64,000 nt of DNA, taken from the NCBI GenBank assembly GCA_017994695.1, contig JAGOKF010000003.1, positions 1-64,000 of the forward strand, in the 5' to 3' direction. Below, piece by piece: positions 20,135 through 28,708 of the stretch. The notes beneath the pieces are model-generated. The model had not been told where the DNA came from. It saw only the letters and a list, made by a program, of their open reading frames with translations, and made no database searches. Every line of letters begins with the position of its first letter. Positions within the stretch are counted from its first letter, which is position 1. Source of the stretch: Myxococcota bacterium. GTDB lineage: Bacteria; Myxococcota_A; UBA9042; DTJE01. The translations under genes and the position numbers were made by a program.

Positions 20135-21247
20135 ATGTCATCCGACCTTTCCCCCATCCCCCCGGAAGCGGAGACCCGTCTCCCCGCCCCGGGCTCCCGG
20201 GCCGGCCGGGCCGCCCGGTGGCTGCTGGCCCGGTACCCCGTCTGGCCCATCGTGGAACACCTGGCCGCCAAGCGCGTCCCCCGGCACCGCCACTCGGCCT
20301 GGTACGCGATGGGCGGGATCGTGCTGTTCCTCTTCGCGGTCCAGGTGATCACCGGCATCCTGCTGATGGTCTACTACGACCCCGGTCAGCCCTGGCAGTC
20401 GGTGCAGCGCATCGTGATGGAGATCCCTTACGGTGCCCTGGTTCGCAGCATCCACCACTGGGCCGCGAACCTGATGATCCTGGCGATCTTCCTGCACCTG
20501 TTCAGCACCTTCTTCCTGAAGGCCTACCGGCCTCCCCGGGAACTCACCTGGGTCACGGGACTCGTGCTGGCGGGCCTGGCGATGGCCTTCGGCTTCTCGG
20601 GCTACCTGCTGCCCTGGGACGAGTTGTCCTTCTTCGCCACCCGCGTCGGGATCTCCGAAATCGAGAAGGCGCCCCTGGTCGGGGGATTCCTGGCGGACCT
20701 GGTCCGGGGCGGACCCGACGTCACCGTGGCCACGATCAACCGGTTCTACCCGCTGCACGTCGTGGTGCTGCCGCTGTTGATCCTGGGCCTGATCGGGGCG
20801 CACCTGACCTTCGTGCAGGTCCAGGGCGTCAGCGAGCCGGACTCCTTCCGGGCGCTGCCCCCCGAACAGCGGAAATACCACAAGTTCTTCGGGGAGTTCC
20901 TGGTGGCGGAGATCCCCGTCTGGCTGGCTCTGGGGGTCCTGCTGGTGGCCCTGGCCGCCCTGGCGCCCAGGGCCCTCGATCCGGAAGCGAACCCCGCCGC
21001 CTCGGCCCCGGAAGGGATCAAGCCCGAGTGGTATTTCCTGTCCCAGTACCAGGCCCTGAAACTGTTCCCGGGGTCCCTCGAACTGCTGGGGCAGGCCCTC
21101 CTGGGACTGGTTCCCCTGGCCATGGTGGCGGTCCCCTTCTGGGACCGGAGCATCCCGGCCGACGCCCGGGGCCGCCTGGCCACGCGCCTGGGAATCGCCG
21201 GTCTCGCCGGGCTCGTGGCGATGACCCTGTGGGGCTGGCTGTCATGA
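20135..21247 (+). CDS. Cytochrome b, fused b6/subunit-IV type
   Basis: The 370-residue integral membrane protein contains both haem-b ligand pairs: His107/His121 in one helix and His208/His223 in the other. Fourteen residues separate the second pair, as in b6-type rather than mitochondrial-type cytochromes. The quinol-site motif PEWY is at residues 297-300. It carries both the b6 part and the subunit-IV part, so it is full length in one chain. With the Rieske protein upstream it forms a quinol-oxidising core that conserves energy. Confidence 0.93.
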   Translation: MSSDLSPIPPEAETRLPAPGSRAGRAARWLLARYPVWPIVEHLAAKRVPRHRHSAWYAMGGIVLFLFAVQVITGILLMVYYDPGQPWQSVQRIVMEIPYGALVRSIHHWAANLMILAIFLHLFSTFFLKAYRPPRELTWVTGLVLAGLAMAFGFSGYLLPWDELSFFATRVGISEIEKAPLVGGFLADLVRGGPDVTVATINRFYPLHVVVLPLLILGLIGAHLTFVQVQGVSEPDSFRALPPEQRKYHKFFGEFLVAEIPVWLALGVLLVALAALAPRALDPEANPAASAPEGIKPEWYFLSQYQALKLFPGSLELLGQALLGLVPLAMVAVPFWDRSIPADARGRLATRLGIAGLAGLVAMTLWGWLS

Positions 21248-21260
21248 AGCGAGGACTCCC

Positions 21261-22685
21261 ATGAACTATCCCGTCTGGGACGTTCCCGTGCTCGGCGCGG
21301 GCCTGGTGGTGGCGATCATCGCGGTCTTCCATGTGCTGGTATCCCACTTCGCCATCGGCGGAGGGGCCTTCCTCTTCGCGGCGGAGTGGTGGGCCGGTCG
21401 CCTGGTCCGGTCCGGGCGGCCGGAGGACGGGCTGCGGGTCCGCGGGTTCCTGCACCGCTACGCGACCTTCTTCCTGGTCTTCACGACGGTGTTCGGGGCG
21501 ATGACCGGGGTGGGCATCTGGTTCGCCATCGCCCTGGCCAGCCCCGAGGGCACGAGTCTCCTGATCCACCAGTTCGTCTTCGCCTGGGCCACCGAGTGGG
21601 TCGTCTTCCTGGTCGAGCTCTCCCTGCTGTACCTGTACTACTACGGATGGAAGCACAACCGCCGGGAGGACCAGGTCTTCCTGGCCGGGGCCTACTTCGT
21701 GGTGTCATGGTTCTCGCTGTTCATCATCAACGGGATCCTATCCTTCATGCTGACGCCGGGCGGGTGGACCATCGAAAACCGGGACCTGGCCGCAGCGTTC
21801 TTCAACCCGTCCTACTGGCCCTCCCTGGTGCTCCGCACGGTCACGATGGGCCTGATCGGCGGCATCGGGGGCATCCTGGTGGCCGGGCGGATGGATCCGG
21901 GGGACCCCCTGAAGGCCCGGGTGGTCCGCTTCAGCGCCGCCTTCGTGGTCCCGGCGGCCTTCCTGGTCCCCCTGCTGTTCGCCTGGTACTGGTCCACGCT
22001 GCCCGAGGGCACGGTCCAGATGGTCCAGGAGGGCGTCGCGGGACTCGGGGGCGGACGGCTGACGGCCATCACTCGCCACCTGGTCCTTGCCGGCGTGGCC
22101 GGTTCCGCCGTGATGGCCGGGGTCCTGGTCGCGGTGTTCCGGCCCCGGGTCGTCACCACCGGGGCCGCGGTGGCCCTGCTGCTGATGGTCCAGATGGGGC
22201 TGATGGGTGCCGAGTTCTTCCGGGAGATGGCCCGGAAGCCCTACGTCCTTCACGGGACCCTCTACTCGAACTCCCTGTGGCGCAGGGACGTGGACGCGGG
22301 GCCGTCGGTGCTGAAGGCCCCCTTCCTGCAGCGGGCCCGGTGGCACCCGGCGGTCGAGGAGATGAGCCCGGAGCACGGCGAGTGGGTCTTCCGGCTCCAG
22401 TGCGCCTCCTGTCACACCCGGGAAGGGTACCGGGACATCGCCTCCCGGACCGCCCCCTGGACCCCCGAGTTCGCCTTCCAGTGGTTCGAGACCATGCACG
22501 AACCGGGGGTCATGCCCCCCTTCCAGGGATCGGCCGAGGACCGGGCGGCCCTGGCCGCCTGGCTGCTGAACCTGCACGGGAGGACCCTGGACGGCAGGGA
22601 CGTCCTCCGGGCGGCCGAGAAGGCCGCCAACCCCGCGCCGCCACCCGCCGCCGATCCCCTCCTGCCACGGGAGGCCCAGCCATGA
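21261..22685 (+). CDS. CydA-like subunit with C-terminal cytochrome c domain
   Basis: The 474-residue protein has about nine membrane helices. By hand alignment with E. coli CydA, His24 corresponds to the high-spin haem ligand His19, and Glu112 and Glu119 lie in the segment holding Glu99 and Glu107. The region of the haem b558 ligand His186 has Leu/Arg instead, and no quinol-binding GRQPW loop is obvious. After the last helix a cytochrome c domain follows, with CASCH at 381-385 and a likely distal Met418 in GVMPPF. This resembles bd-superfamily members that take electrons from cytochrome c rather than directly from quinol. Electrons could come from the upstream Rieske/cytochrome b. Activity is inferred. 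Confidence 0.75.
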   Translation: MNYPVWDVPVLGAGLVVAIIAVFHVLVSHFAIGGGAFLFAAEWWAGRLVRSGRPEDGLRVRGFLHRYATFFLVFTTVFGAMTGVGIWFAIALASPEGTSLLIHQFVFAWATEWVVFLVELSLLYLYYYGWKHNRREDQVFLAGAYFVVSWFSLFIINGILSFMLTPGGWTIENRDLAAAFFNPSYWPSLVLRTVTMGLIGGIGGILVAGRMDPGDPLKARVVRFSAAFVVPAAFLVPLLFAWYWSTLPEGTVQMVQEGVAGLGGGRLTAITRHLVLAGVAGSAVMAGVLVAVFRPRVVTTGAAVALLLMVQMGLMGAEFFREMARKPYVLHGTLYSNSLWRRDVDAGPSVLKAPFLQRARWHPAVEEMSPEHGEWVFRLQCASCHTREGYRDIASRTAPWTPEFAFQWFETMHEPGVMPPFQGSAEDRAALAAWLLNLHGRTLDGRDVLRAAEKAANPAPPPAADPLLPREAQP

Positions 22686-23815
22686 ACGACGGGAACCTGC
22701 ATGCCGGCATTCCGCTGCCCCCCTTCGACCCCGTGGGCCTTCCCGCCCCTGCGGCCCTGATCCTCGGGCTGGCCTACCTGACCTTCACGCTGCACCTGGT
22801 CGCCGTGAACTTCACCCTCGGGAGCGTCCTGCTGATGGTCTGGGCCCGCCTGCGGCCCGACCCGGCCCGGGAGGACATGGCCCGGTTCCTGGGAACCGTC
22901 GCCCCTCTGGGATTCTCCTACCTGGTCACCTTCGGCATCCCGCCGCTGCTGTTCGTGCAACTGCTCTACGGCCAGTTCTTCTACTCCTCCTCGGTGCTGG
23001 TCGGCGCGTTCTGGATCTCGGTGATCCCCCTGCTGATCCTGGCCTACGGGGCCCTCTACGCCCACCGGCTGACCCGGGACGGACGACCGGGGATCCAGGG
23101 GCCGATCCTCTGGGCGGCCCTGCTGGGGATGCTGGCCATCGGGTTCCTCTACGTGAACAACCTGACCCTGGCGATGACCCCGGGGCGCTGGATCGAGATG
23201 TACGCCGCCCATCCCAGTGGCGGGACGCTGAACCTCGGGGAGCCCACGATCCTGCCCCGGCTGCTGACCTTCCTGGGACTCTCGCCCGCGATGGCCGGCG
23301 TCGTGCTCTGGGCCCGCGGGCGCCGGCTGCAAGGGGCGACGGGCCGGGAAGCGGTGGCCACCGCGACTCAGTCCGCGGGCCGCAAGGCCGTCGGGATCGG
23401 GGTCGGGGTGTGGGTCGCTGGAGTTGCCGCCTGGGTCGCGACCCTTCCCGATGGCCCCCGAACCCTGCTGCTGGGCGGCGGAACCTGGACCGTGGCGGCG
23501 GCCGCGGCGGCGGTCCTGGTCCTCGCCGCCCTGCTGCCGGCCCTGCTGGCCTCCCGGGGCCCCACGCCCGCCCCGGCGGTCCTCTCGGGAACCGCCCTGG
23601 TCCTGGGCCTGGCGTCCCTGATCCTGGTCCGGGACCGGGTTCGGATGGAGTACCTCCGGGACTTCGTCGCCCTGCCGGAAATCCCGGTCCATCCCCAGTG
23701 GGGAATGCTGGTCCTCTTCGCCGTCACGCTGGTCCTGGGAGTCGCCTTCACGGTCTTCTGGCTCGTCCGGGTGGTCCGTCGGGTCCCGGACGGAGCCGCC
23801 CCGTCCTCCCGCTGA
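22682..23815 (+). CDS. Second CydA-like (CydA'-type) membrane subunit
   Basis: The 377-residue protein with about nine membrane helices overlaps the preceding gene as ATGA. Its first helix TLHLVAVNFTLGS carries a His at the same place as His24 of the neighbour. The residues after the first three helices (LLYGQFFYSSSVLVGAFW) also resemble a CydA fold, but Glu ligands are not evident. It takes the place of CydB, as in two-CydA-like-subunit members of the bd superfamily. I cannot assign haem content. Confidence 0.65.
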   Translation: MNDGNLHAGIPLPPFDPVGLPAPAALILGLAYLTFTLHLVAVNFTLGSVLLMVWARLRPDPAREDMARFLGTVAPLGFSYLVTFGIPPLLFVQLLYGQFFYSSSVLVGAFWISVIPLLILAYGALYAHRLTRDGRPGIQGPILWAALLGMLAIGFLYVNNLTLAMTPGRWIEMYAAHPSGGTLNLGEPTILPRLLTFLGLSPAMAGVVLWARGRRLQGATGREAVATATQSAGRKAVGIGVGVWVAGVAAWVATLPDGPRTLLLGGGTWTVAAAAAAVLVLAALLPALLASRGPTPAPAVLSGTALVLGLASLILVRDRVRMEYLRDFVALPEIPVHPQWGMLVLFAVTLVLGVAFTVFWLVRVVRRVPDGAAPSSR

Positions 23816-23871
23816 CGGGCCCGTTCCGGGGAACCCGTGGTCCATCTGCCGGCCCTGCCCGGCGCCGGAAA

Positions 23872-23900
23872 TTGACCCGGTGGCCCGCCTCCCGTATCCT
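23872..23900 (+). promoter_or_regulatory. Candidate promoter of the L,D-transpeptidase gene
   Basis: TTGACC (23872-23877) and TATCCT (23895-23900) are 17 bases apart, 27 bases before the GTG start, which follows GAGGGAGGG. Confidence 0.6.
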
Positions 23901-23927
23901 CGCCCCGGGTCCCGAGGGAGGGAACCG

Positions 23928-25901
23928 GTGAGAACGATCCCCTGGGTCTTCCTGGCGACGGCCCTGGTCGCGTGCGGGTCCAAGGGCCAGGGCCCGAAGC
24001 CCGAGTACCTGGGCCGAGCCACCGGGCCGGGAATGGAGGTCCCGAAGACCGCCCCGGAGCCGCCCCAGGCCCTGCTCTCCGACGAGGCCGCGAGGTCCGA
24101 CCTCCAGACCGCAATCCGGCTGTGGCAGCGCCGTCACGAGCTGCGGCAGAGGATCCGGGAGGACCTGGCGGAACGGGCCGGGAAGGACCCGGACCTGGGC
24201 CCCCTGAATCGCCAGGCCCTGGAGGACCGGGGGTTCCAGGGAATGTTCTGGTCCGGCCAGGGACCGACCCGGCACCTCGAGGCCCTGCTGGAGGCCCTGC
24301 GGGAAGCCCCGGACCACGCCCTGCCGGACCGGCACTCCTCCGAGGCCCTCGAGTCGCTCATTCAGCAGGTCGGCCAGGCCGCCCGGCAGGCGGAACCCCT
24401 GCGGGCCGCCCTGGAGGCGACCCCGGTCTTCCAGGCCATGAAGGGGCTGATCCTCGCCGAGGCGCCGCCGACCGCCGAGGAGGTCGAGGGGCTGGACCAG
24501 GCGGGACGCCTGAAGGGACTCGGCGAGGCCCAGCGGCGGGAGGCCCTGGAAGCCCAGCAGCGGTGGATCGAGAAGGAGCAGGAACTGGGCCGGCTGGCCA
24601 ACGCCCTGGAGGTCGAGGCCCAGGGCGCCCTCTGGCGATGGGCGCTGGACATGCGCTTCCGGGTCCGCGCCTCCCCCTTCCGGGCCCACCGGAACGACCA
24701 GGAGGCCGTCCGGAAGAACGGCGAGGCCATTCGGGCCTTCTGGGAACGGTTTGCGAAGGACCCCCGGGCGGCCCTCCAGGGACTGGTGCCGGCCCACCCG
24801 GACTACCGGGCCCTCCAGGCCGGCCTGCGTCGATACCGGGAGATGGCCCGGGAAGGCCCCTTCCCGACGGTCTCCCTGCCCGCCGGCGGCAGCCTCAAGC
24901 GGGGCCACCGGGGCCCCCTGGTGGAAGCCCTCCGGGCCCGCCTGGCCCGGGAGGGGTACCTGCCCCAGGGGTCCGCCGGCGCCTCCTTCGACGCGGAAGT
25001 CGAGGAGGCCGTGAAGGCCTACCAGGCCTCCCACGGCTTCGACCCCACGGGAGTCCTGGAGGACCGCCACGCCCGATCCCTGAACGTCCCGCTGGACCAG
25101 CGGATCCGCCAGATCGAACTGGGCCTCCAGCGGTGGCGGGAAAGCGAGGTGCGCCCGGAGGAGCCCCTCTACGTCCGGGTCAACCTGCCGGAGTTCATGA
25201 TGGCGGTGTACCAGGGGGGGCGACGGGTGATGCACCACCGGATCGTCTGCGGCAACAACCACTGGGACGTGGACCCGGACAGCCGGACGGAGGGCCGGAT
25301 CAACCGGACCAAGATCTTCACCGCCGCCATCGAGCGCATCATCATCAACCCCCGGTGGTACGTCCCGGGACGCATCCGCAAACTGGAACTGGACTACGAA
25401 CTGCTCCGGGAGCCGGACTACTACCGGAGGCGGAACTTCGTCGTGAAGACGAACCCCGACGGCACCGAGGAGGTGTACCAGGACTCGGGGGACCAGAACG
25501 CCCTGGGCCGCGTGAAGTTCGTGTTTCCGAACCCCTACGGGATCTTCATGCACGACACGAACCTGAAGGCCTTCTTCCGGAAGGAGATCCGGGCCTTCAG
25601 CCACGGGTGCATCCGGCTCCAGGATCCCTTCGAGGTGATGGACCTGCTGCTCCAGGAGGGGGCGGGCATCTCCCCGGACAAGGGCCGCGCGATCCTGGCC
25701 AAGGGCGAGATGCGGGAAATCCCCCTGAAGACCCCGGTGCCGATCTTCATCGAGTACAACAGCGTGGGGGTGGACGACCGGGGGCAGGTGCAGTTCTACT
25801 CGGACATCTACGGGTACGACAAGGACTACTTCGATGGCAAGATCCCATACTCCCAGGAGGAACTCAACCTCCTCACCCGGAAGATCACCCGGTTCGACTG
25901 A
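23928..25901 (+). CDS. L,D-transpeptidase lipoprotein (YcbB/LdtD-like)
   Basis: The 657-residue protein starts at a GTG behind GAGGGAGGG. Its lipobox LVAC puts Cys16 at the mature end. A long helical Arg/Glu/Ala-rich region fills about residues 45-320. A peptidoglycan-binding-1 type domain lies at about 325-385 (LVEALRARLAREGYLP, AVKAYQASHGFDPTG). The YkuD catalytic domain follows, with His near residue 540 (HDTN) and SHGCIRLQ at 558-565, catalytic Cys561. It forms 3-3 peptide crosslinks in the periplasm or attaches proteins to the wall. A family-typical capping loop appears to lie between the His and Cys motifs. Confidence 0.9.
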   Translation: MRTIPWVFLATALVACGSKGQGPKPEYLGRATGPGMEVPKTAPEPPQALLSDEAARSDLQTAIRLWQRRHELRQRIREDLAERAGKDPDLGPLNRQALEDRGFQGMFWSGQGPTRHLEALLEALREAPDHALPDRHSSEALESLIQQVGQAARQAEPLRAALEATPVFQAMKGLILAEAPPTAEEVEGLDQAGRLKGLGEAQRREALEAQQRWIEKEQELGRLANALEVEAQGALWRWALDMRFRVRASPFRAHRNDQEAVRKNGEAIRAFWERFAKDPRAALQGLVPAHPDYRALQAGLRRYREMAREGPFPTVSLPAGGSLKRGHRGPLVEALRARLAREGYLPQGSAGASFDAEVEEAVKAYQASHGFDPTGVLEDRHARSLNVPLDQRIRQIELGLQRWRESEVRPEEPLYVRVNLPEFMMAVYQGGRRVMHHRIVCGNNHWDVDPDSRTEGRINRTKIFTAAIERIIINPRWYVPGRIRKLELDYELLREPDYYRRRNFVVKTNPDGTEEVYQDSGDQNALGRVKFVFPNPYGIFMHDTNLKAFFRKEIRAFSHGCIRLQDPFEVMDLLLQEGAGISPDKGRAILAKGEMREIPLKTPVPIFIEYNSVGVDDRGQVQFYSDIYGYDKDYFDGKIPYSQEELNLLTRKITRFD

Positions 25902-25905
25902 GGCG

Positions 25906-26088
25906 CTGCTGCCCCCCCGGGAAGTCCACCTCTTCGTGGACCCCGACGGGCAGGTGACCTTCAGCGACCTCCCCGAGGACCTGCGGGACCTGGCCCGGCA
26001 ACTGGACCCGGAGGGCTTCCCGGCGCCAGCCTGCCCGGCTTCCCGCCCCGGGCCCGTCCCGGTCCGGAAGGAGGATGGCGATGCATGA
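25906..26088 (+). CDS. Small hypothetical protein between the transpeptidase and mtnA
   Basis: About 60 codons with strongly G/C third positions read in a frame that starts just after the transpeptidase stop and ends inside the mtnA start. The segment VHLFVDPDGQVTFSDLPEDL looks like a real folded-protein sequence. No ATG lies between the genes: candidates are CTG at 25906 or 25909 and an in-frame GTG a few codons later. The frame also stays open upstream, inside the transpeptidase, to an ATG at 25834. No family is recognised. It is likely translationally coupled to both neighbours. Confidence 0.45.
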   Translation: MLPPREVHLFVDPDGQVTFSDLPEDLRDLARQLDPEGFPAPACPASRPGPVPVRKEDGDA

Positions 26089-27148
26089 ACCGGCGTTCCA
26101 GGCCGTCCGGTGGGACCCCGAGGGGTCCGTCGTGCTGCTGGACCAGCGCCTGATCCCCTTTGACCGCCGTCACGTCCACTGCCGCACCCCGGAGGAGGTC
26201 GCCGACGGGATCCGCCGGATGGTGGTCCGGGGGGCCCCGGCCATCGGGATCGCCGCGGCCTACGGAATGGCCCTGGCCCTCTTCCCGGGGACCGGTGCCG
26301 GGAGGCCCGAAGAGGCCCTCGACCGGGCCGCCCGGGTGCTGGTCGAGTCCCGCCCCACGGCGGTGAACCTGGCCTGGGCCGTCGGCAGGATGTCCCGGGT
26401 GGCCGCATCGGCCCGGGGGCAGCCCCTGGAGGTGCTGCGGGAGGTGCTGGTCCGGGAGGCCCTGGCGATCCACCAGGAGGACATCGACCGGAACCGGGCC
26501 ATCGGCCTCCACGGGGCCTCCCTGATCCCCGACGGGGCCACGGTTCTCACCCACTGCAACGCCGGGGCCCTGGCCACCGGCGGATTCGGCACCGCCCTCG
26601 GGGTGATCCGAGGGGCCCGGGAGGCCGGCAAGCGGCTCCGGGTGGTGGCCTGCGAGACCCGGCCCTACCTCCAGGGCGCCCGCCTGACGGCCTGGGAACT
26701 CCTGGAGGACGGGTTCGACGTGACGCTGATCACGGACAATGCCGCCGGGTTCCTGATGAGCCGGGGCGAGATCACCTGCGCGGTGGTCGGGGCGGACCGG
26801 ATCGCCCGGAACGGGGACACGGCGAACAAGATCGGCACCTACGTCCACGCGGTGCTGGCGGCCCGCCACGGAATCCCCTTCTACGTGGCGGCCCCGACCT
26901 CGACGCTGGACCCGTCCCTGGCCGACGGGTCCGGGATCCCCATCGAGGAGCGCGGCGCCAGCGAGGTGACCGAGGTGCTGGGAAGGCCCGTGGCCCCCGC
27001 GGGGGTCCGGGTCCGGAACCCGGCCTTCGACGTGACGCCGGGATCGCTGATCGCGGCGTTCGTCACCGAGGTCGGCGTCCACCGACCCGGCGCCCAGGGA
27101 TATGACTTGGTGGCCCTTACGGGAATCGAACCCGTCTCCCAAGATTGA
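26081..27148 (+). CDS. mtnA: S-methyl-5-thioribose-1-phosphate isomerase
   Basis: The 355-residue enzyme converts methylthioribose 1-phosphate to methylthioribulose 1-phosphate in the methionine salvage pathway. Family motifs are present in order: RGAPAIGIAAAYG, SRPTAVNLAWA, THCNAGALAT (active-site Cys), ETRPYLQGARLTAWEL, TDNAAG (catalytic Asp), VGADRIARNGDTANKIGTY and PFYVAAPTSTLD. I chose the ATG at 26081 over 26075 because the GGAAGGAGG sits directly against the latter. The last 14 codons read through the antisense tRNA-Glu gene, so the C-terminal tail VALTGIEPVSQD is tRNA-templated. No other salvage gene lies in the window. Confidence 0.93.
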   Translation: MHEPAFQAVRWDPEGSVVLLDQRLIPFDRRHVHCRTPEEVADGIRRMVVRGAPAIGIAAAYGMALALFPGTGAGRPEEALDRAARVLVESRPTAVNLAWAVGRMSRVAASARGQPLEVLREVLVREALAIHQEDIDRNRAIGLHGASLIPDGATVLTHCNAGALATGGFGTALGVIRGAREAGKRLRVVACETRPYLQGARLTAWELLEDGFDVTLITDNAAGFLMSRGEITCAVVGADRIARNGDTANKIGTYVHAVLAARHGIPFYVAAPTSTLDPSLADGSGIPIEERGASEVTEVLGRPVAPAGVRVRNPAFDVTPGSLIAAFVTEVGVHRPGAQGYDLVALTGIEPVSQD

Positions 27149-27182
27149 GAGTCTTGTGTCCTGACCGATAGACTAAAGGGCC
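27108..27182 (-). tRNA. tRNA-Glu (anticodon CTC)
   Basis: The minus strand folds as a cloverleaf: acceptor GGCCCTT/AAGGGCC, anticodon stem CAAGA/TCTTG around loop CTCTCAA (anticodon CTC) and T-arm ACGGG-TTCGATT-CCCGT. The 3' CCA is encoded. Its 3' half overlaps the end of mtnA on the other strand by 41 bases. It lies downstream of tRNA-Gln and is probably in the same transcript. Confidence 0.95.
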
Positions 27183-27253
27183 ATGGGTCCTTCCCGCCGG
27201 GATCTCATCCCCGGCGGGGGCGCGTCTGGCCGCGCCCGACCGATTTCAAACAG

Positions 27254-27324
27254 CTCGGGGACAGGGATTCGAACCCCGACAAGCAGATCCAGAGTCTGCG
27301 GTCCTACCGTTAGACGATCCCCGA
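27254..27324 (-). tRNA. tRNA-Gln (anticodon CTG)
   Basis: The minus strand has acceptor TCGGGGA/TCCCCGA, anticodon stem GCAGA/TCTGC around CTCTGGA (anticodon CTG) and T-loop TTCGAAT. The discriminator is G and CCA is not encoded, unlike the neighbouring tRNA-Glu. A consensus promoter lies 40 bases upstream. Confidence 0.95.
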
Positions 27325-27364
27325 ATCGAAAGAGCGGCGGGCCCGGTGGCCCGAAGCGGTTTGC

Positions 27365-27392
27365 ATTATAGGCGAGCGCCGATCCCTGTCAA
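27365..27392 (-). promoter_or_regulatory. Perfect-consensus promoter of the tRNA-Gln/tRNA-Glu genes
   Basis: On the minus strand TTGACA (27387-27392) and TATAAT (27365-27370) are both exact sigma-70 hexamers, 16 bases apart. The boxes sit just beyond the porin stop codon. Confidence 0.88.
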
Positions 27393-27404
27393 GATCGATG
27401 TGCG

Positions 27405-28649
27405 CTAGAAGACCAGTTGCACCTGGAACTCGACCCGCCGGCGCCAGGGGGCCGACCGGAGGTCCCCCTCCCGCCGGGCCTCGAACTCCATCTTCACGTT
27501 GGCCGAGTGCTTCCGGATCCAGAAGTTGAATCCCGGTCGCACCGCCAGCGTGTCGGTTCCCGCCTGGCGGCCCCGGACCCAGTCCAGGGCGAAGACGGGT
27601 TCCAGGAACCGCCAGCGCCAGCCCACCTCCCCGGCGACCCCCAGGCCCGAGGTGCGGGCGGGGACCGTCCGGGAGCCCCCCACGGCGTCCCAGGCCAGTT
27701 CCCGGCCGTGGTCGTAGAACGACAGCAGCAGCAGGCCCACGAACTCGTGGTCCCTGGCGGCGCCCACGGGGATGTCGGCGAAGAGGTCCGCGGCCACCGC
27801 CCAGGCGGTCCGCAGCCCCCCGGGGTCCTCCACCTGGCCGTCCGGCCCGATCACGGCCGGACGATCCATGGCCCCCCGGGGCTGGACGTCGAACCCCGCG
27901 CCCAGGCTCACGACGGGCTGGTCGGCGAAGTGCATCCCGACCGAATAGAACCCCTTCTCGACCCCCACCGGGGAGTACCGCAGGTAGCCGGCCACCCGGG
28001 GCCAGGAGGAGGGGTTCGCTACCAGCACCGGGCGCCCCTCCCGGTCCGTCACGGCCTGCCCGGCCGCGTCCTGCTGGAGCGATCGGGCGGAGGCCCCCCG
28101 GAACACGCCGACCCGGTAGCCCACCTTTCCGCCCTGGACGTCTCCCCGGACCTGGACGCCGGTGGCCCGACCGTTGTGCTGCGTTCCCGGGACCCACCGG
28201 ACCACCGGCGACTGGAAGTCCATCCCGTTCAGCCGGGAGGAACTCCCGAAATGCTGGCGCCCCGGAGGCGTCAGCATCCGCCCCGCGTCCACCTGGAACT
28301 CCTCCCGGACCCGCAGGGTCGCGAAGGCATCGCTGAGGAAGAAGGCGACATCCCACTTCCCGCCCTTGCCGAAATCCGGCTGCTCCGTGTGCACGACGAA
28401 CGAGAAATACCGGGAGAGGTCCCCGGTCAGGATCAGCCGCACCCGGCGCAGGTAGAAGTCCTTGCTGAAGGATCGGCCGTCGGGGGCCTCCCCCTCGGCG
28501 AAGCGGGCCCGGGCCTGGAGATAGGCGGTGATCCCCAGGCGGACGTCGGGCCCCAGTTCCAGGGTCCAGCCCCGGGCCCCCTCGGGCCGGCACAGGATCC
28601 CCGCCGCCACCAGGCACAGCAACCCCTTCCCGGAAAGTCCGCGGAACAC
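27405..28649 (-). CDS. Phosphate-selective porin O/P-like outer-membrane protein
   Basis: The 414-residue protein (GTG start at 28649) has a Sec signal to about residue 26, an entire run of alternating beta-strands and a C-terminal Phe (QVQLVF). The opening strands RSFSKDFYLRRVRLILTGDL and HTEQPDFGKGG match the Porin_O_P/OprP group. In the mature chain FGSSSRLNGMDFQSPVVRW is also family-like. It probably forms a passive anion channel; phosphate selectivity is not shown, because the OprP lysine ladder cannot be checked by eye. It may be read from the tRNA-Leu transcript. Confidence 0.75.
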   Translation of the reverse strand: MFRGLSGKGLLCLVAAGILCRPEGARGWTLELGPDVRLGITAYLQARARFAEGEAPDGRSFSKDFYLRRVRLILTGDLSRYFSFVVHTEQPDFGKGGKWDVAFFLSDAFATLRVREEFQVDAGRMLTPPGRQHFGSSSRLNGMDFQSPVVRWVPGTQHNGRATGVQVRGDVQGGKVGYRVGVFRGASARSLQQDAAGQAVTDREGRPVLVANPSSWPRVAGYLRYSPVGVEKGFYSVGMHFADQPVVSLGAGFDVQPRGAMDRPAVIGPDGQVEDPGGLRTAWAVAADLFADIPVGAARDHEFVGLLLLSFYDHGRELAWDAVGGSRTVPARTSGLGVAGEVGWRWRFLEPVFALDWVRGRQAGTDTLAVRPGFNFWIRKHSANVKMEFEARREGDLRSAPWRRRVEFQVQLVF

Positions 28650-28708
28650 GCCACCCGTCCCCGGCGGAAAACCGGACCGAATCCTACTGCAAATCGGGGT
28701 TCAGGTCG

